Shown: positions 52,034 through 61,123 of the stretch, one piece after another
Position numbering within the stretch: position 1 is the stretch's first letter
How the letters are laid out: each line of letters begins with the position of its first letter
Source: an uncultured Bacteroidota bacterium
Lineage (GTDB): Bacteria > Bacteroidota > Bacteroidia > B-17B0 > Aurantibacillaceae
Reading direction: 5' to 3'
NCBI GenBank assembly: GCA_937873155.1
Contig: CALMVZ010000003.1
Coordinates: forward strand, 62,001-126,000
Length of the DNA stretch: 64,000 nucleotides
Program-made: the position numbers and the translations under genes
The notes under the pieces: model-generated
The model's database searches: none
Told to the model about the DNA's origin: nothing
The model's input: the letters and a program-made list of their open reading frames with translations, nothing else

Positions 52034-52639
52034 TTAAGCCGAAGGCTTTCCTTTGGAACAATACACGTCCGATTTCTCAAGCGGATATTTTTTATCGAGG
52101 TCGATATTATTAAAACTGTCTTTGTTTCCCCACTTAAATAATTTTTCGAAAAAGGGGAGGAGTTTATTGTCTTTTATCTGCTCTAAGAAATAAACTTCAT
52201 GTTCTTTTTCTTTGATGCCCATATCGTACAGGACCTGATCATGTTTACGGATGCCAAGTTCATTGAACCAGATCTTCATCCTGAAATATTCACAAACATT
52301 ACCACTTTCCAAACGCCCAGCAAAATAAAACGGCATGAACCAGCCGATCACGTAACAGCTATACCAGATTATTTTTCCAACAACATAAAACCTGAACTCA
52401 TACCATTTAGAAATGGGAATATCGTATTCGGTCATGATCTCCAGAACTTCCTTACGGTGGTTCCACTCATCATCTTCTATTTGTTTGATCGCTGCTTTTT
52501 CTTCTTTCTTTTTAACCGAACGGGCATGACCGATATACGCGAATGCAGCAGCTCTTTCGGCGGAATAGGCTTGTTGTAAAAGATCAGCGAGTTGGGGGTG
52601 ATTTAATTTCATTTGATCAAAGTTAACATTAAACTTCAT
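52034..52639 (-). CDS. COQ7/ferritin-like di-iron protein
   Basis: 201 residues. Helical, with a di-iron pattern: Glu in SAERAAAFAYIGHARS, ExxH in EDDEWNHRKEV, then Glu/His in LGIRKHDQVLYDMGIKEKEHEVYFLEQIKD (a second ExxH). One or two membrane-leaning helices between (IIWYSCYVIGWFMPFYFAG). This is the COQ7/MiaE-like class. Its reaction is unknown; hydroxylase or reductase are options. It overlaps the upstream GNAT gene by 11 bases. Confidence 0.8.
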   Translation of the reverse strand: MKFNVNFDQMKLNHPQLADLLQQAYSAERAAAFAYIGHARSVKKKEEKAAIKQIEDDEWNHRKEVLEIMTEYDIPISKWYEFRFYVVGKIIWYSCYVIGWFMPFYFAGRLESGNVCEYFRMKIWFNELGIRKHDQVLYDMGIKEKEHEVYFLEQIKDNKLLPFFEKLFKWGNKDSFNNIDLDKKYPLEKSDVYCSKGKPSA

Positions 52640-53135
52640 TTTGAAACAAACTCAAGAGGTTTCCCCCATAATGTTCAGGTAAACCTTCGGTCTTGTAAAG
52701 TTGCTGCTGACCGATATAATTAAAGCCGCAATTAATATAATAATTACGGATGTTTTCATTCTCGCCCCAGGTATCCATACGTAAATATTTTTTTCGATTC
52801 GCTTTGGCGTGATCAAGGGCCCATTGTTTTATGACGGTCATGATCTTCTTTCCTTTGAATTCAGGATTCACTGCAATACGATGCAAATAAACGGAAGGGT
52901 CTTTATCCATTTCTCCCCAGATAACGGGGTCGTTATACATCACAGAAAACACGCAAGCTATTTTATCATCATCAATTATTTTCCAATGACGTTTTTCTTT
53001 GATCTCGGTCTCTATCAATTCCCTGCTGAACTTGGGCCATTGCTGGTAACCTTTTCGTTTTTGATAGGCAATGGCATGATCGAATAACTGAAATGTAGTT
53101 GCAATATCATTTACCGTGCTATTGATGATTTCCAT
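52629..53135 (-). CDS. GNAT-family N-acetyltransferase
   Basis: 168 residues. GNAT features: VSVMYNDPVIWGEMDKDPSVYLHRIAVNPEFKGKKIMTVIKQWALDHAK, with the acetyl-CoA loop region VNPEFKGKKI, and LRMDTWGENENIRNYYINCGF. Substrate unknown. Overlaps the COQ7-like gene by 11 bases, so the two are translated together. Confidence 0.88.
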   Translation of the reverse strand: MEIINSTVNDIATTFQLFDHAIAYQKRKGYQQWPKFSRELIETEIKEKRHWKIIDDDKIACVFSVMYNDPVIWGEMDKDPSVYLHRIAVNPEFKGKKIMTVIKQWALDHAKANRKKYLRMDTWGENENIRNYYINCGFNYIGQQQLYKTEGLPEHYGGNLLSLFQNEV

Positions 53136-53284
53136 TTCTTAAATATAATAAAAGTAAGAACAAAAGAATTAAACATAAAAAATAAAGATCTCGGCTATTC
53201 AAAAAAGACTTTTATCAAAAATTAAAATATTTGCAACAGTCAGGGACTAGTTTTGATATATAAATTATGAATACAGAATAGATC

Positions 53285-53716
53285 ATGAAACCGTTTGAAT
53301 TGCCGCCATCAGATGGCAAACCTTTAGAAATTATCGACTTTAAAGTCGATTTGTCAGCATCACCACCTGAAATAAAAGAAGAGATAATAAATGAGGTGGA
53401 TAATTACATTTCAGCCCAGCCTGACGCTATTAAGATCGTATATGACAATGCGCCGTTTGATGAAGGACGTTTAAATATTTATGTATGTAAATTTAAAAGC
53501 GGAAAATACCGTTTGCATATCCTTGGTAAGATCAAAGGTCGTGAGCTAAGAACCGAAAAAGAACTTTCAGAGCAATATTCGAGCAGGGCGGGAATTTTAA
53601 ATGAAAGAATAAAATATGTTCTTGTTACCAGCAGGAATATACTCCGTAATTATTACCTCAATAATAATGTAAAAAGTATTGAAGACCATCTCATGGCTTT
53701 TCTTATACCGTTGTAA
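53285..53716 (+). CDS. Small protein of unknown function
   Basis: 143 residues, no signal peptide. Contains FDEGRLNIYVCKFKSGKYRLHILGKIKGREL followed by a helical end. No family recognised. It precedes the GDCCVxxC gene by 5 bases, so the two are likely co-transcribed. Confidence 0.6.
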   Translation: MKPFELPPSDGKPLEIIDFKVDLSASPPEIKEEIINEVDNYISAQPDAIKIVYDNAPFDEGRLNIYVCKFKSGKYRLHILGKIKGRELRTEKELSEQYSSRAGILNERIKYVLVTSRNILRNYYLNNNVKSIEDHLMAFLIPL

Positions 53717-53721
53717 CACCC

Positions 53722-53964
53722 ATGAAAATTGAAAGGATTATTTTAGACAGTATGCCAGCAAGTATCAAATACATATCGGTTGTAAAGTGCCCGATCTGCA
53801 AGTTTAAAAAGGAATTGATGATGTCTTCCTCTTCTTGCCTGCTCGTATACGATTGTGAGGAGTGCAAAGCAAGGCTCAAACCAAAAAAGAATGATTGTTG
53901 TATTTTTTGCTCTTACGGATCTGTGCCATGCCCTTCTGCTCAAAAAAATCAATCTGCCGGTTAA
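53722..53964 (+). CDS. GDCCVxxC-type zinc-ribbon-like protein
   Basis: 80 residues. Two Cys pairs in CPICKFKK and CEECKARLKPKK, then the family-defining tail NDCCIFCSYGSVPCP, with Asp in place of the Gly-Asp start only partly (usually GDCCVxxC). In many genomes this protein is called a GDCCVxxC domain (seleno)protein; here all positions are Cys, so no selenocysteine is expected. An alternative start is the ATG at 53752. Metal or redox role is likely but not shown. Confidence 0.82.
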   Translation: MKIERIILDSMPASIKYISVVKCPICKFKKELMMSSSSCLLVYDCEECKARLKPKKNDCCIFCSYGSVPCPSAQKNQSAG

Positions 53965-53988
53965 AGAATAGGATAGTTAATAAAAACA

Positions 53989-54016
53989 AAAGCCTCCCGT
54001 TTTGGCGGAAGGCTTT
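53989..54016. terminator. Hairpin between convergent genes (AAAGCCT..AGGCTTT)
   Basis: An 11-base stem AAAGCCTCCCG / CGGAAGGCTTT with one mismatch, loop TTTTGG, flanked by A on one side and T on the other, so it can terminate both transcripts (GDCCVxxC gene and subtilisin). Confidence 0.75.
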
Positions 54017-54036
54017 CAGTAAAATAGTTTCAGGAA

Positions 54037-56772
54037 TTAATATTTGCACAATTTAATATAATCCACTTTTCCATCACGTTTCACTACCAAAGTATAAATA
54101 CCTGAAGCAAAGTCGCTGATGTTAATGGTTGTATTGTAATCACCGGTCTTTTCACCAATATTATATTGCATTACCTGCCGGCCGCTGATATCCATAACAC
54201 TGTATGAAACATCAGTATTGTTTAAACCGCTTATATCAATATGATATTCGCCGCTGCCCGGATTCGGATAAACGTTCACGCCTTCAGCCTGTGTATGGTT
54301 TTTAATTGCTGTAGCTGAAGTCGGACAAGCAAATGTACCCGGTAATTTTTCTACAGCGATCATTCTGCGGCCAACAGCTCCTAACGGCCCGCGTGCACGT
54401 ACACTGAACCAACTTGTAACTGTACTTGTAACCGGAACTACAAATGATGTTGTAGGTGAAGTTCCGATAGAATCCATATACATAGGCCCTAGTTTGAATA
54501 TATCGTATGATGTTGCGCCTGCAGCACCAACCCAAACTAAACGGACTGAATCCGGACAAGCCCAGTTAACGGTTAAACTTGTAGTTAAAGGAATGATTGA
54601 AAAACTTGTATCGCTTTGTGCTGAATATGAACCGCGGCTAACTTTAAACAAACATTGTCCTGAAAGAACACTTGGTACAGTCCAGTTATAATTACGTACA
54701 GTACCGGGAAGTGATGCGGTGATAGTTGTCCATGAAGCGCCATTATTTGTACTGTATTGGATAGTTTGGTTACCAACTGTTTCAAGGTTGTTCCAGCGGA
54801 TCACTTCAGATGTACCGGGAACAAATCCTTCACCGCCTATAGGATAGGTTAAAGTATAACCATCCATTTCAAAGATCCAGGTCACGTAATAAGTTTGCGG
54901 ACCCATTGGGATCGAAGCACCGTTCAATGTAAGAACGTGAGTTCCTGCAACCGGATAGTTAACTGTTATCTGTTCGTGGTTATTACGGATATCCACACCT
55001 TGTGCTGCAACAGATCCCAGATTAGCTGCGATCGGTGTATAATCTAATACTAAAGGATTGGTAACTGCAGATGAAGGGTCAGTTAAAAATGTATTGATGT
55101 TATTCACAAGCGCAACCGATGCACTGACTGCAGCCTGGTAATCGTGCCAGTAGGTCATCACTTTCATTCTGCGTACGCCTGCCGGAACAACAATACTGTG
55201 TGTATTTGTTCCTGAGTTAGATATACTGCCGCTCAAATATTTTGCCTGTTCAATAGTTTCAACTGCTCTTAAACCATTTATCCTTCCGTAACCATATGTG
55301 AAGTCAGGACCTGCATTTCCAAAATCATCGCAAGTGTTCATCACGATCGCTTTCATTAAAGCACTCGGAGGATTATTATTACTGTTCAATGTTTTGTAAG
55401 CATGATAAAGTTCTGCAAATGTGCCTGCAACACCCGGACAAGACATGGATGTTCCTGTTTTAAAAACATAAGTATTAGGATTGCTTGTTGAATAAACGTT
55501 TGTTCCTATACCGCTCACTTCAGGCTTTAAACGGCCATCGTGTGCAGGCCCTCTGCTTGAAGAACTGTTCACATTATCAAGATAATCTAAGTTCGCAACA
55601 GCGATCGAGTTTTTCGAATGTTTATGTCCGCCTGTTACATTTCCCCATGCAGAACCTGCGCCATAACTGCAATTCACACCACCATTATTACCAGCAGAGA
55701 ATACATGGATCAGTTCAGGCATAGCGCCGTTCTGGATATCTAACTGCTGAGCACGTGTTGTGTAACCTGCATTGCAACCATCAGAATAAGAAGTTGAAAT
55801 GATACGGATCCCGTATTTGTTATAGTGGCTACCGATACTGTCGAAGCCCTGGTAAGGTGCGGCCTGGTACACATAGATGTCAGAACCCCATGCCATACCA
55901 CGTGTTAACGGATCTTTATTCCCGGCACCCATAATGATACCTGCGCAATGGTCACCATGATCTCCACTGTTGAAAGTGATGAATTGTGCTTTTAAACGTC
56001 CCTGGTAATCAATATGCGGACCAATGATGCCATCATCCTGTAACATTACTTTAACACCTGCACCATTATATTTTCTTCCACCTGAGTAATCCGTTGCAAC
56101 AGCGTTGTCGCGGTGAGCTGTTCGTCCAACATTATTTTCGGGTTGCCCCACATCATCCACTAATTCTGCTGAACAAACGAAAGGAGATGAAACAAAATTC
56201 ATGATATTTTCTTTTTTCACCCAAACATCGAACCAGTTGGTCATTTCATGTGAGTAAGAGATCTCATAACCATTCTCCAATAAATATTGTTTCATGGTTT
56301 CGTGCGGAATATTCTGATAGGCCGTAAAACCAATTCCGATCTTATCACCTTTTACAGTATAGCCGGGATAATTTTGTTCAGTTAAAGCAACTGCTAACTC
56401 TTTTAATAATTTGTATTCAGGTTTAACAGTTAAAATACTTCTTACACCAAATGGAGTCAATGCATTAAGGTTTGTTCCTTGTTTGATCGCCGCCATGAAC
56501 GTATTCGATGGAAGATATAACATCAACTCAATACCCAAATTCTTCATCTGGGTTTTTTGTTCAGTAGATGGAATATCGTTAAACTGAATGTAACGGTAAT
56601 AAACACCGTTGAACAATTCGTTCGTCTGAGGTTGTGACGACTTAGCGGTACTGAAATTAGTTTCAGGAACTACAACTCCTGATGATAAAAGGAGGTCGTA
56701 TTTACGTTCGTTCTGCGCCTGGCAGAAAAATTGAATGCAAACAGCAAGAACAAGTAATGATTTTTTATACAT
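54037..56772 (-). CDS. Secreted subtilisin-like S8 serine peptidase with T9SS domain
   Basis: 911 residues from the ATG at 56772 (MYKKSLLVLAVCIQFFCQAQ, signal peptide). The catalytic triad: Asp in VMLQDDGIIGPHIDY, His in NSGDHGDHCAGIIMG and Ser in KTGTSMSCPGVAGTFAEL. A proprotein-like N-region of about 180 residues precedes it. After the protease come beta domains (VTYWHDYQAAVSASVAL, ITVNYPVAGTHVLTLNGASI) and a Por-type C-terminus beginning VNVYPNPGSGEYHIDI. Upstream ATGs at 56781 and 56820 are in frame; the latter leader matches the S9 peptidase leader, so it is likely untranslated. Confidence 0.92.
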   Translation of the reverse strand: MYKKSLLVLAVCIQFFCQAQNERKYDLLLSSGVVVPETNFSTAKSSQPQTNELFNGVYYRYIQFNDIPSTEQKTQMKNLGIELMLYLPSNTFMAAIKQGTNLNALTPFGVRSILTVKPEYKLLKELAVALTEQNYPGYTVKGDKIGIGFTAYQNIPHETMKQYLLENGYEISYSHEMTNWFDVWVKKENIMNFVSSPFVCSAELVDDVGQPENNVGRTAHRDNAVATDYSGGRKYNGAGVKVMLQDDGIIGPHIDYQGRLKAQFITFNSGDHGDHCAGIIMGAGNKDPLTRGMAWGSDIYVYQAAPYQGFDSIGSHYNKYGIRIISTSYSDGCNAGYTTRAQQLDIQNGAMPELIHVFSAGNNGGVNCSYGAGSAWGNVTGGHKHSKNSIAVANLDYLDNVNSSSSRGPAHDGRLKPEVSGIGTNVYSTSNPNTYVFKTGTSMSCPGVAGTFAELYHAYKTLNSNNNPPSALMKAIVMNTCDDFGNAGPDFTYGYGRINGLRAVETIEQAKYLSGSISNSGTNTHSIVVPAGVRRMKVMTYWHDYQAAVSASVALVNNINTFLTDPSSAVTNPLVLDYTPIAANLGSVAAQGVDIRNNHEQITVNYPVAGTHVLTLNGASIPMGPQTYYVTWIFEMDGYTLTYPIGGEGFVPGTSEVIRWNNLETVGNQTIQYSTNNGASWTTITASLPGTVRNYNWTVPSVLSGQCLFKVSRGSYSAQSDTSFSIIPLTTSLTVNWACPDSVRLVWVGAAGATSYDIFKLGPMYMDSIGTSPTTSFVVPVTSTVTSWFSVRARGPLGAVGRRMIAVEKLPGTFACPTSATAIKNHTQAEGVNVYPNPGSGEYHIDISGLNNTDVSYSVMDISGRQVMQYNIGEKTGDYNTTINISDFASGIYTLVVKRDGKVDYIKLCKY

Positions 56773-56801
56773 AATGTTCATTTTTAAATTAATGAGTGCA
56801 T

Positions 56802-56820
56802 GAATGCTTACGCATTTCAT
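56802..56820 (-). promoter_or_regulatory. Shared leader motif, copy B
   Basis: Minus strand ATGAAATGCGTAAGCATTC, 17 of 19 bases identical to 12926-12908; ends 30 bases before the ATG at 56772, the same distance as copy A. Confidence 0.4.
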
Positions 56821-56962
56821 GAAACTGTATGATAGTTATAGTAGACTAAGATAATCAAATTCATTATAAATCAAAGTAATATCATGCGTAAATTATAAGT
56901 GAATTTTTAGCAGGAAATGAAAAGGCAGAGTTAAAAAACGGTTTAAAATTGGCATAAAATGC

Positions 56963-56990
56963 AAAAATCCCTCATTTCTGAGGGCTTTTT
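56963..56990 (-). terminator. Terminator of the 57-61 kb operon
   Basis: CCCTCA-TTTC-TGAGGG hairpin flanked by A/T runs; on the minus strand it follows the amidohydrolase stop and ends in ATTTTTG. Also able to act on the plus strand. Confidence 0.75.
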
Positions 56991-57028
56991 GGGGTTGGAA
57001 TCACCGGAAGAATAGGTTTTTGCAATAA

Positions 57029-58273
57029 TTACGCTTTATAATACTGAGATGTCAGATAACGTGTACAGTTGTCCTTCGTCATCATTTGCCAGAGTGTACC
57101 TATACCCAATTTTGAGAGTTCGGGATAATTCTGCAGGCTGTTAAAATCCCTGAATGCATCGTTGTACAGTCCAGCTTCGGTACAATTATCTTCTTGATAG
57201 GCCATATAAAAATCAGTTCCGTAAAGTACTTTACTTACAAGGCGGTTCGTAATCGGATCAGTGGCAGTTATTGGATTTTGTTTCAGATCCATTTCCATAT
57301 CATCAAGCACTAATTTCCTGAATTTAGGCATATGTAATGTATAACTGATATCCGCTACGGTATTCGGGTATTTTTTTAAAAGCGAGATCACTTTATCATA
57401 CCAGGTGTCGTTACGTGGCGGTGTACCTAATTTTTTGTTGATCTCTTCGTCGGAACCAAAATGAGCGAAACAAATTTTTAGTTTAGGAAATAATTCGAGT
57501 GCGTCGACATAATTTTCAGGGTCAAGAAAAAAGTCACAGAATTTTGCGTTAACTTTTATGTTTGTCGGATAAACATATTTTGGTTCAGGCGGATTGTTTC
57601 CATAAGGCAGTAAACATGGTGCTTTTGGATTGAAACTTATGCCCGAATAAAATTGGATCAGTGAATTTCCAATGTAATTAATCCCGCCCCTTGAACAGTG
57701 TGTCATGATAGGAAGCTCGTTTTCCTGTGCATAAGCATATACTTCTTTTAATTTCGGATCGTAAGGATAATAACCAAGCGAAGGATAAAGTTTAATGCCT
57801 ACAAAGCCGCGTACCAAATACCGTTTAGCAAAGGCAGCAAGTTTTGCTCCCGTATCTTCCGCCCTGGGATCTATATGAACAAACGGAAGACAGGTATTCC
57901 GATGATGTTGCTTCACTTTGTATAGAATATCTTTTAACTGTTGTTCGTATGAAATATCACAATCACCACCACCCATATACTCAAAATTAATCGGTAAAAC
58001 CACAAAACGTGTATGAGCGGGGTAACCGGATTCTTCAGCCAAAACTTTAAAGATCTCTTCCATTTCTTTACGGATGCCCATTTTAACAAAGGCGATCATT
58101 TTAGCTCCTGTACCCATATTTTTTATTAATGCCAGGGCTATTTTTTGAGTCAACGGTCCGCCATTAAGCATTTTCCTGATCTGTTTAGCTGCAAATTTAT
58201 TTGGGGCATGCTCTAGCAAAAAATACTCGGGTGTATACTTCCCGTTGAATATATGTGTATGTATGTTTATCAT
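57029..58273 (-). CDS. Amidohydrolase-family metal-dependent hydrolase
   Basis: 414 residues. TIM-barrel amidohydrolase (Amidohydro_2) with the metal motif HxH at the start (MINIHTHIFNG), a central His (PIMTHCSRGGINY), AHFGSDEE and a late Asp (SKVLYGTDFYMAY). Substrate unknown; members decarboxylate or hydrolyse ring or amide substrates. Last gene of a leftward run with the membrane protein 11 bases upstream and the PhoD-like phosphatase before that; terminator at 56963. Confidence 0.88.
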   Translation of the reverse strand: MINIHTHIFNGKYTPEYFLLEHAPNKFAAKQIRKMLNGGPLTQKIALALIKNMGTGAKMIAFVKMGIRKEMEEIFKVLAEESGYPAHTRFVVLPINFEYMGGGDCDISYEQQLKDILYKVKQHHRNTCLPFVHIDPRAEDTGAKLAAFAKRYLVRGFVGIKLYPSLGYYPYDPKLKEVYAYAQENELPIMTHCSRGGINYIGNSLIQFYSGISFNPKAPCLLPYGNNPPEPKYVYPTNIKVNAKFCDFFLDPENYVDALELFPKLKICFAHFGSDEEINKKLGTPPRNDTWYDKVISLLKKYPNTVADISYTLHMPKFRKLVLDDMEMDLKQNPITATDPITNRLVSKVLYGTDFYMAYQEDNCTEAGLYNDAFRDFNSLQNYPELSKLGIGTLWQMMTKDNCTRYLTSQYYKA

Positions 58274-58284
58274 TTTATTTCGGA

Positions 58285-59289
58285 TTAAGGTTTAGTATTC
58301 GGATCTGTTTTAGGGCGTGGTCCTGATCTTCTTGTATTGATCAATTTATTGAGCATCTCAAACCAAAAAGGTGCTCCGTACGAAATAGCAAATCCTGTTA
58401 TAAGAATACCAAGGAAGGAGGAAGGGATCTCCTTTTCATTGTTTGTTTTTTTTAATCTCGGTAAAAAACTGAAGCCATCTGTTGTATATTTATTAGTCCC
58501 TAACGGAAGGTCATAAGATCCGAGTTCCTCGTTCGCTTTGTTGATTTGTTCTATAAGATCCTTCAATTCAGCCGATTTAATATTACTGCTGTCTTTTTTC
58601 ATTTGTTGATCTACCCAGGCTTCAGCTCCTTTCACAACCTGTTCACGAACGACATCATTTTTCGAGAGGTAATTTATAAGTTTTATACTATCAACATTAA
58701 TTATAAATGCTACTGCAATTCCAATAACTACCAGCCATTTTTGCAAATTGGTCTTATACCATCCTCCAACGCGTTCCATGTAATCATTATACCACGTTTC
58801 CACATTTTGTAAAAGAGAATCATGATCTTTCGAACCGCTTACAAAAGTTCCCAGTAAAATTTTCACATCGCTGTGTTCCATTTCATTTAAAGCAGCTGAG
58901 AATTTTTCGTAGGTATTCATTGCCGGAGGTGCAACTTGTTCTATTTCTTTTGTTGCAGGGTCTTGTTTAAAACTAGTGCGGTTTTTATCATACTCGCTTG
59001 CGACCACATCGATGAGTGTTTTACCGAACGACCTGGAAGAAATGTAGGATGGTAAACGTGCAGCCGTTTTTTTCAGACGGTCGATACCGGGATGACTGTA
59101 TAACCGGTCCATATAATTTATATTATACGCTTTGTCTTTGAACACTTCCTCAAGAGCGTTATAAAGAAATTTTCCCCTGAAGTTGAGAAAATGAAGGATG
59201 ATCTCGTTAACCGCGCTAACGATCATACTGAGCAGGGCAAAGACAAATACCAGTGAGATCGCGATCTCCAGGATGATATTTAAATTCAT
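58285..59289 (-). CDS. Membrane protein of unknown function
   Basis: 334 residues. A hydrophobic start (ILEIAISLVFVFALLSMIVSA), a soluble helical middle with VGGWYKTNLQKWLVVIGIAVAFIINVDSI (the WYK then membrane helix pattern I have seen in uncharacterised proteins of several phyla), and a third membrane segment near the C-terminus (FLGILITGFAISYGAPFWFEMLNKL) followed by a Pro/Arg-rich tail. Between the phosphatase and amidohydrolase in one operon, so a membrane anchor or scaffold is a fair guess. Confidence 0.7.
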   Translation of the reverse strand: MNLNIILEIAISLVFVFALLSMIVSAVNEIILHFLNFRGKFLYNALEEVFKDKAYNINYMDRLYSHPGIDRLKKTAARLPSYISSRSFGKTLIDVVASEYDKNRTSFKQDPATKEIEQVAPPAMNTYEKFSAALNEMEHSDVKILLGTFVSGSKDHDSLLQNVETWYNDYMERVGGWYKTNLQKWLVVIGIAVAFIINVDSIKLINYLSKNDVVREQVVKGAEAWVDQQMKKDSSNIKSAELKDLIEQINKANEELGSYDLPLGTNKYTTDGFSFLPRLKKTNNEKEIPSSFLGILITGFAISYGAPFWFEMLNKLINTRRSGPRPKTDPNTKP

Positions 59290-59351
59290 ATTTTAATTTT
59301 TGTGCGTACTCTTCTTCGGATTTTCGGCAAACTCCGTTTAGATTAAATTAT

Positions 59352-60875
59352 TTACTCAAGTGGGTATTCTGCTTTGTCGTTCGATTCATTGCACCAGTTG
59401 ATCCAAAGTTTTTTATCTGTCCCTTCCTGTATAGTCGTATAATTCCTTGCGCGGATATATTGGTTTGATCCGATTGGTTTCAGCATGGCAGCTTCTACAG
59501 TTTTATCTTCATTCAGGTATTCATTCCTGTCATTTGTAACCGCAAGTATTCCTGCCCACTGGAGAGCTGTTGGTGAAGGATGAACTATCCCGGATGAAAT
59601 TACCTGGTGAACCTTAATAGGAGTTTTTTCGCGGCGGTCCATAATAACACCAAGGGCACCCACATGCACATCGCCGGATAAAATGACTGTACGTGCAGCT
59701 CCTGAAAAATGCCAATCATCTGCATTTTGTTCAGGGATATTTAAATGTCTTTCTGTTCTTTTCTTTAATTCAGAAAGCAATTGTTGTATGAACCGGAGCC
59801 GTTCGCCCTGGTGTTCTTTAGCGCGCCAATGATCCTTTAAATCATCAGTTAATTCTTCATTCCATGGCGACAATCCAAAACCGGTTTCTATAGCTCCGAA
59901 GTCCCTGTACACTATTGGCACAGCTGATAGTACCAGTAATGTTTTCCTTAACTCAACTTCTTTTAAGAATTTAATGAATGCATCCCATTGCTGATCTCCC
60001 ATCACTTGTTCTAAACTGCGCTGGCTTCTGTGGTCAAGGGCAAGAATGGTGTACTGCCTGTAATGAATGAAATAACAATCACTGTTTCCGGGATTCAATA
60101 AACGCTCAGCGGGACGTTTACGCATCTGAAATATTTCGAAATGTTTTTTTGCAGCTGCAAAGATCTCTTTGTACACCGCGCAATTCTGGATCTTTCCGGG
60201 GTAACTTCCCCATCCGTCAAAAATATCATGGTCATCCCACATCATTACTGTAGGAATACTGGCCAACGCAAGCGATACGACCTCCTGGTTCCATTGATGT
60301 AAATATAATTTCTCAAAGAATTTATCCAATTCACTTATTAGTGAAGGGGAAGGCAGGGCAGTTATCTGGGCGTTATATTTTAAACCTACCCATTCTTTTA
60401 AACCATCGACCGCAGTCCATAATTCATCTGCATAAACCTGGTCGCCTCCCATCATCAATAATGCGTAAGGGTTTTTAGTATGAGCTTTTATCAGTTCTTC
60501 CCAAAGGTTATAAGGATTTTCGGCGTTTTTCAAAAGATCAAAAGTTGAGAACCCGTTGCATGACGCGTAAATCAGTTTAGGTCTCTCATTGGTGCCCGGA
60601 ATATAAAATTCCCAATGTTCACGGCTATTGGCATCTTTTGCTTTCTCTCCGTCGATCATAATTTCATAAGGAATTTTCCTTCCGGAAGCTTCAGCTTTTA
60701 TGTCGAGTTCGATCCGCCAAAAATCTCCCGACCTTGTTTCGGCTGTTTTAATTGCAGCCAGGTCCTTGTTATTGATCTTAACGGTGCATTGGTTTCCTTG
60801 TGCAAGAAAACAAACGCTGTAAGTGTTCTCTGCTTCCAGCGCGAGTAAAGGGCCCAGTAATAAATTTTTGCTCAT
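59352..60875 (-). CDS. PhoD-like metallophosphatase
   Basis: 507 residues, no signal peptide. An N-terminal beta domain (about 1-100) precedes a PhoD/calcineurin-type domain: MMGGDQVYADELW, MWDDHDIFDGWGSYP, ILALDHRSQRSLEQVM and ILSGDVHVGALGVIMDRR. Metal-binding Asp/His residues are in the expected order. The lack of a Tat or Sec signal is unlike secreted PhoD alkaline phosphatases, so a cytoplasmic phosphodiesterase role is likelier. First long gene of a leftward operon. Confidence 0.9.
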   Translation of the reverse strand: MSKNLLLGPLLALEAENTYSVCFLAQGNQCTVKINNKDLAAIKTAETRSGDFWRIELDIKAEASGRKIPYEIMIDGEKAKDANSREHWEFYIPGTNERPKLIYASCNGFSTFDLLKNAENPYNLWEELIKAHTKNPYALLMMGGDQVYADELWTAVDGLKEWVGLKYNAQITALPSPSLISELDKFFEKLYLHQWNQEVVSLALASIPTVMMWDDHDIFDGWGSYPGKIQNCAVYKEIFAAAKKHFEIFQMRKRPAERLLNPGNSDCYFIHYRQYTILALDHRSQRSLEQVMGDQQWDAFIKFLKEVELRKTLLVLSAVPIVYRDFGAIETGFGLSPWNEELTDDLKDHWRAKEHQGERLRFIQQLLSELKKRTERHLNIPEQNADDWHFSGAARTVILSGDVHVGALGVIMDRREKTPIKVHQVISSGIVHPSPTALQWAGILAVTNDRNEYLNEDKTVEAAMLKPIGSNQYIRARNYTTIQEGTDKKLWINWCNESNDKAEYPLE

Positions 60876-60900
60876 AAAAAAAGGATAGGGTTTATATTAA

Positions 60901-61047
60901 TTAAAAAAAAATATCATAAAGATCAATCCGGCAGCCTTTGGCTGTGAATTCATAATTTTCGTTTTGGTCAATGTCAATAGAAGTATCGTTCCACCTTAAA
61001 GAAGGGGTTGCTTTTATAGTGTGGGATTCGCTTTGTGCAAGTTTCAT
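60901..61047 (-). CDS. 48-residue ORF resembling the start of a lectin-like beta domain, probably truncated
   Basis: Starts ATG at 61047 and stops at 60901, 25 bases before the PhoD start and in the same direction. The peptide contains LRWNDTSIDIDQNENYEFTA, which has the W-x-D-T-x-I-x-[VI]-x5-Y-x-F-x-A pattern seen in the first strands of PA-IL/LecA-like or similar beta-sandwich domains, and then ends at a nine-T run followed by TAA. A full domain would be longer, so either a short free peptide or a truncated gene is present. Confidence 0.5.
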   Translation of the reverse strand: MKLAQSESHTIKATPSLRWNDTSIDIDQNENYEFTAKGCRIDLYDIFF

Positions 61048-61123
61048 ATTAAAGCTTTCGTAGTTTAAAAGAGTCCCTGGGTTAGTACATAGCTAAGTAA
61101 TAAAACTAATTGATCATAAACTA

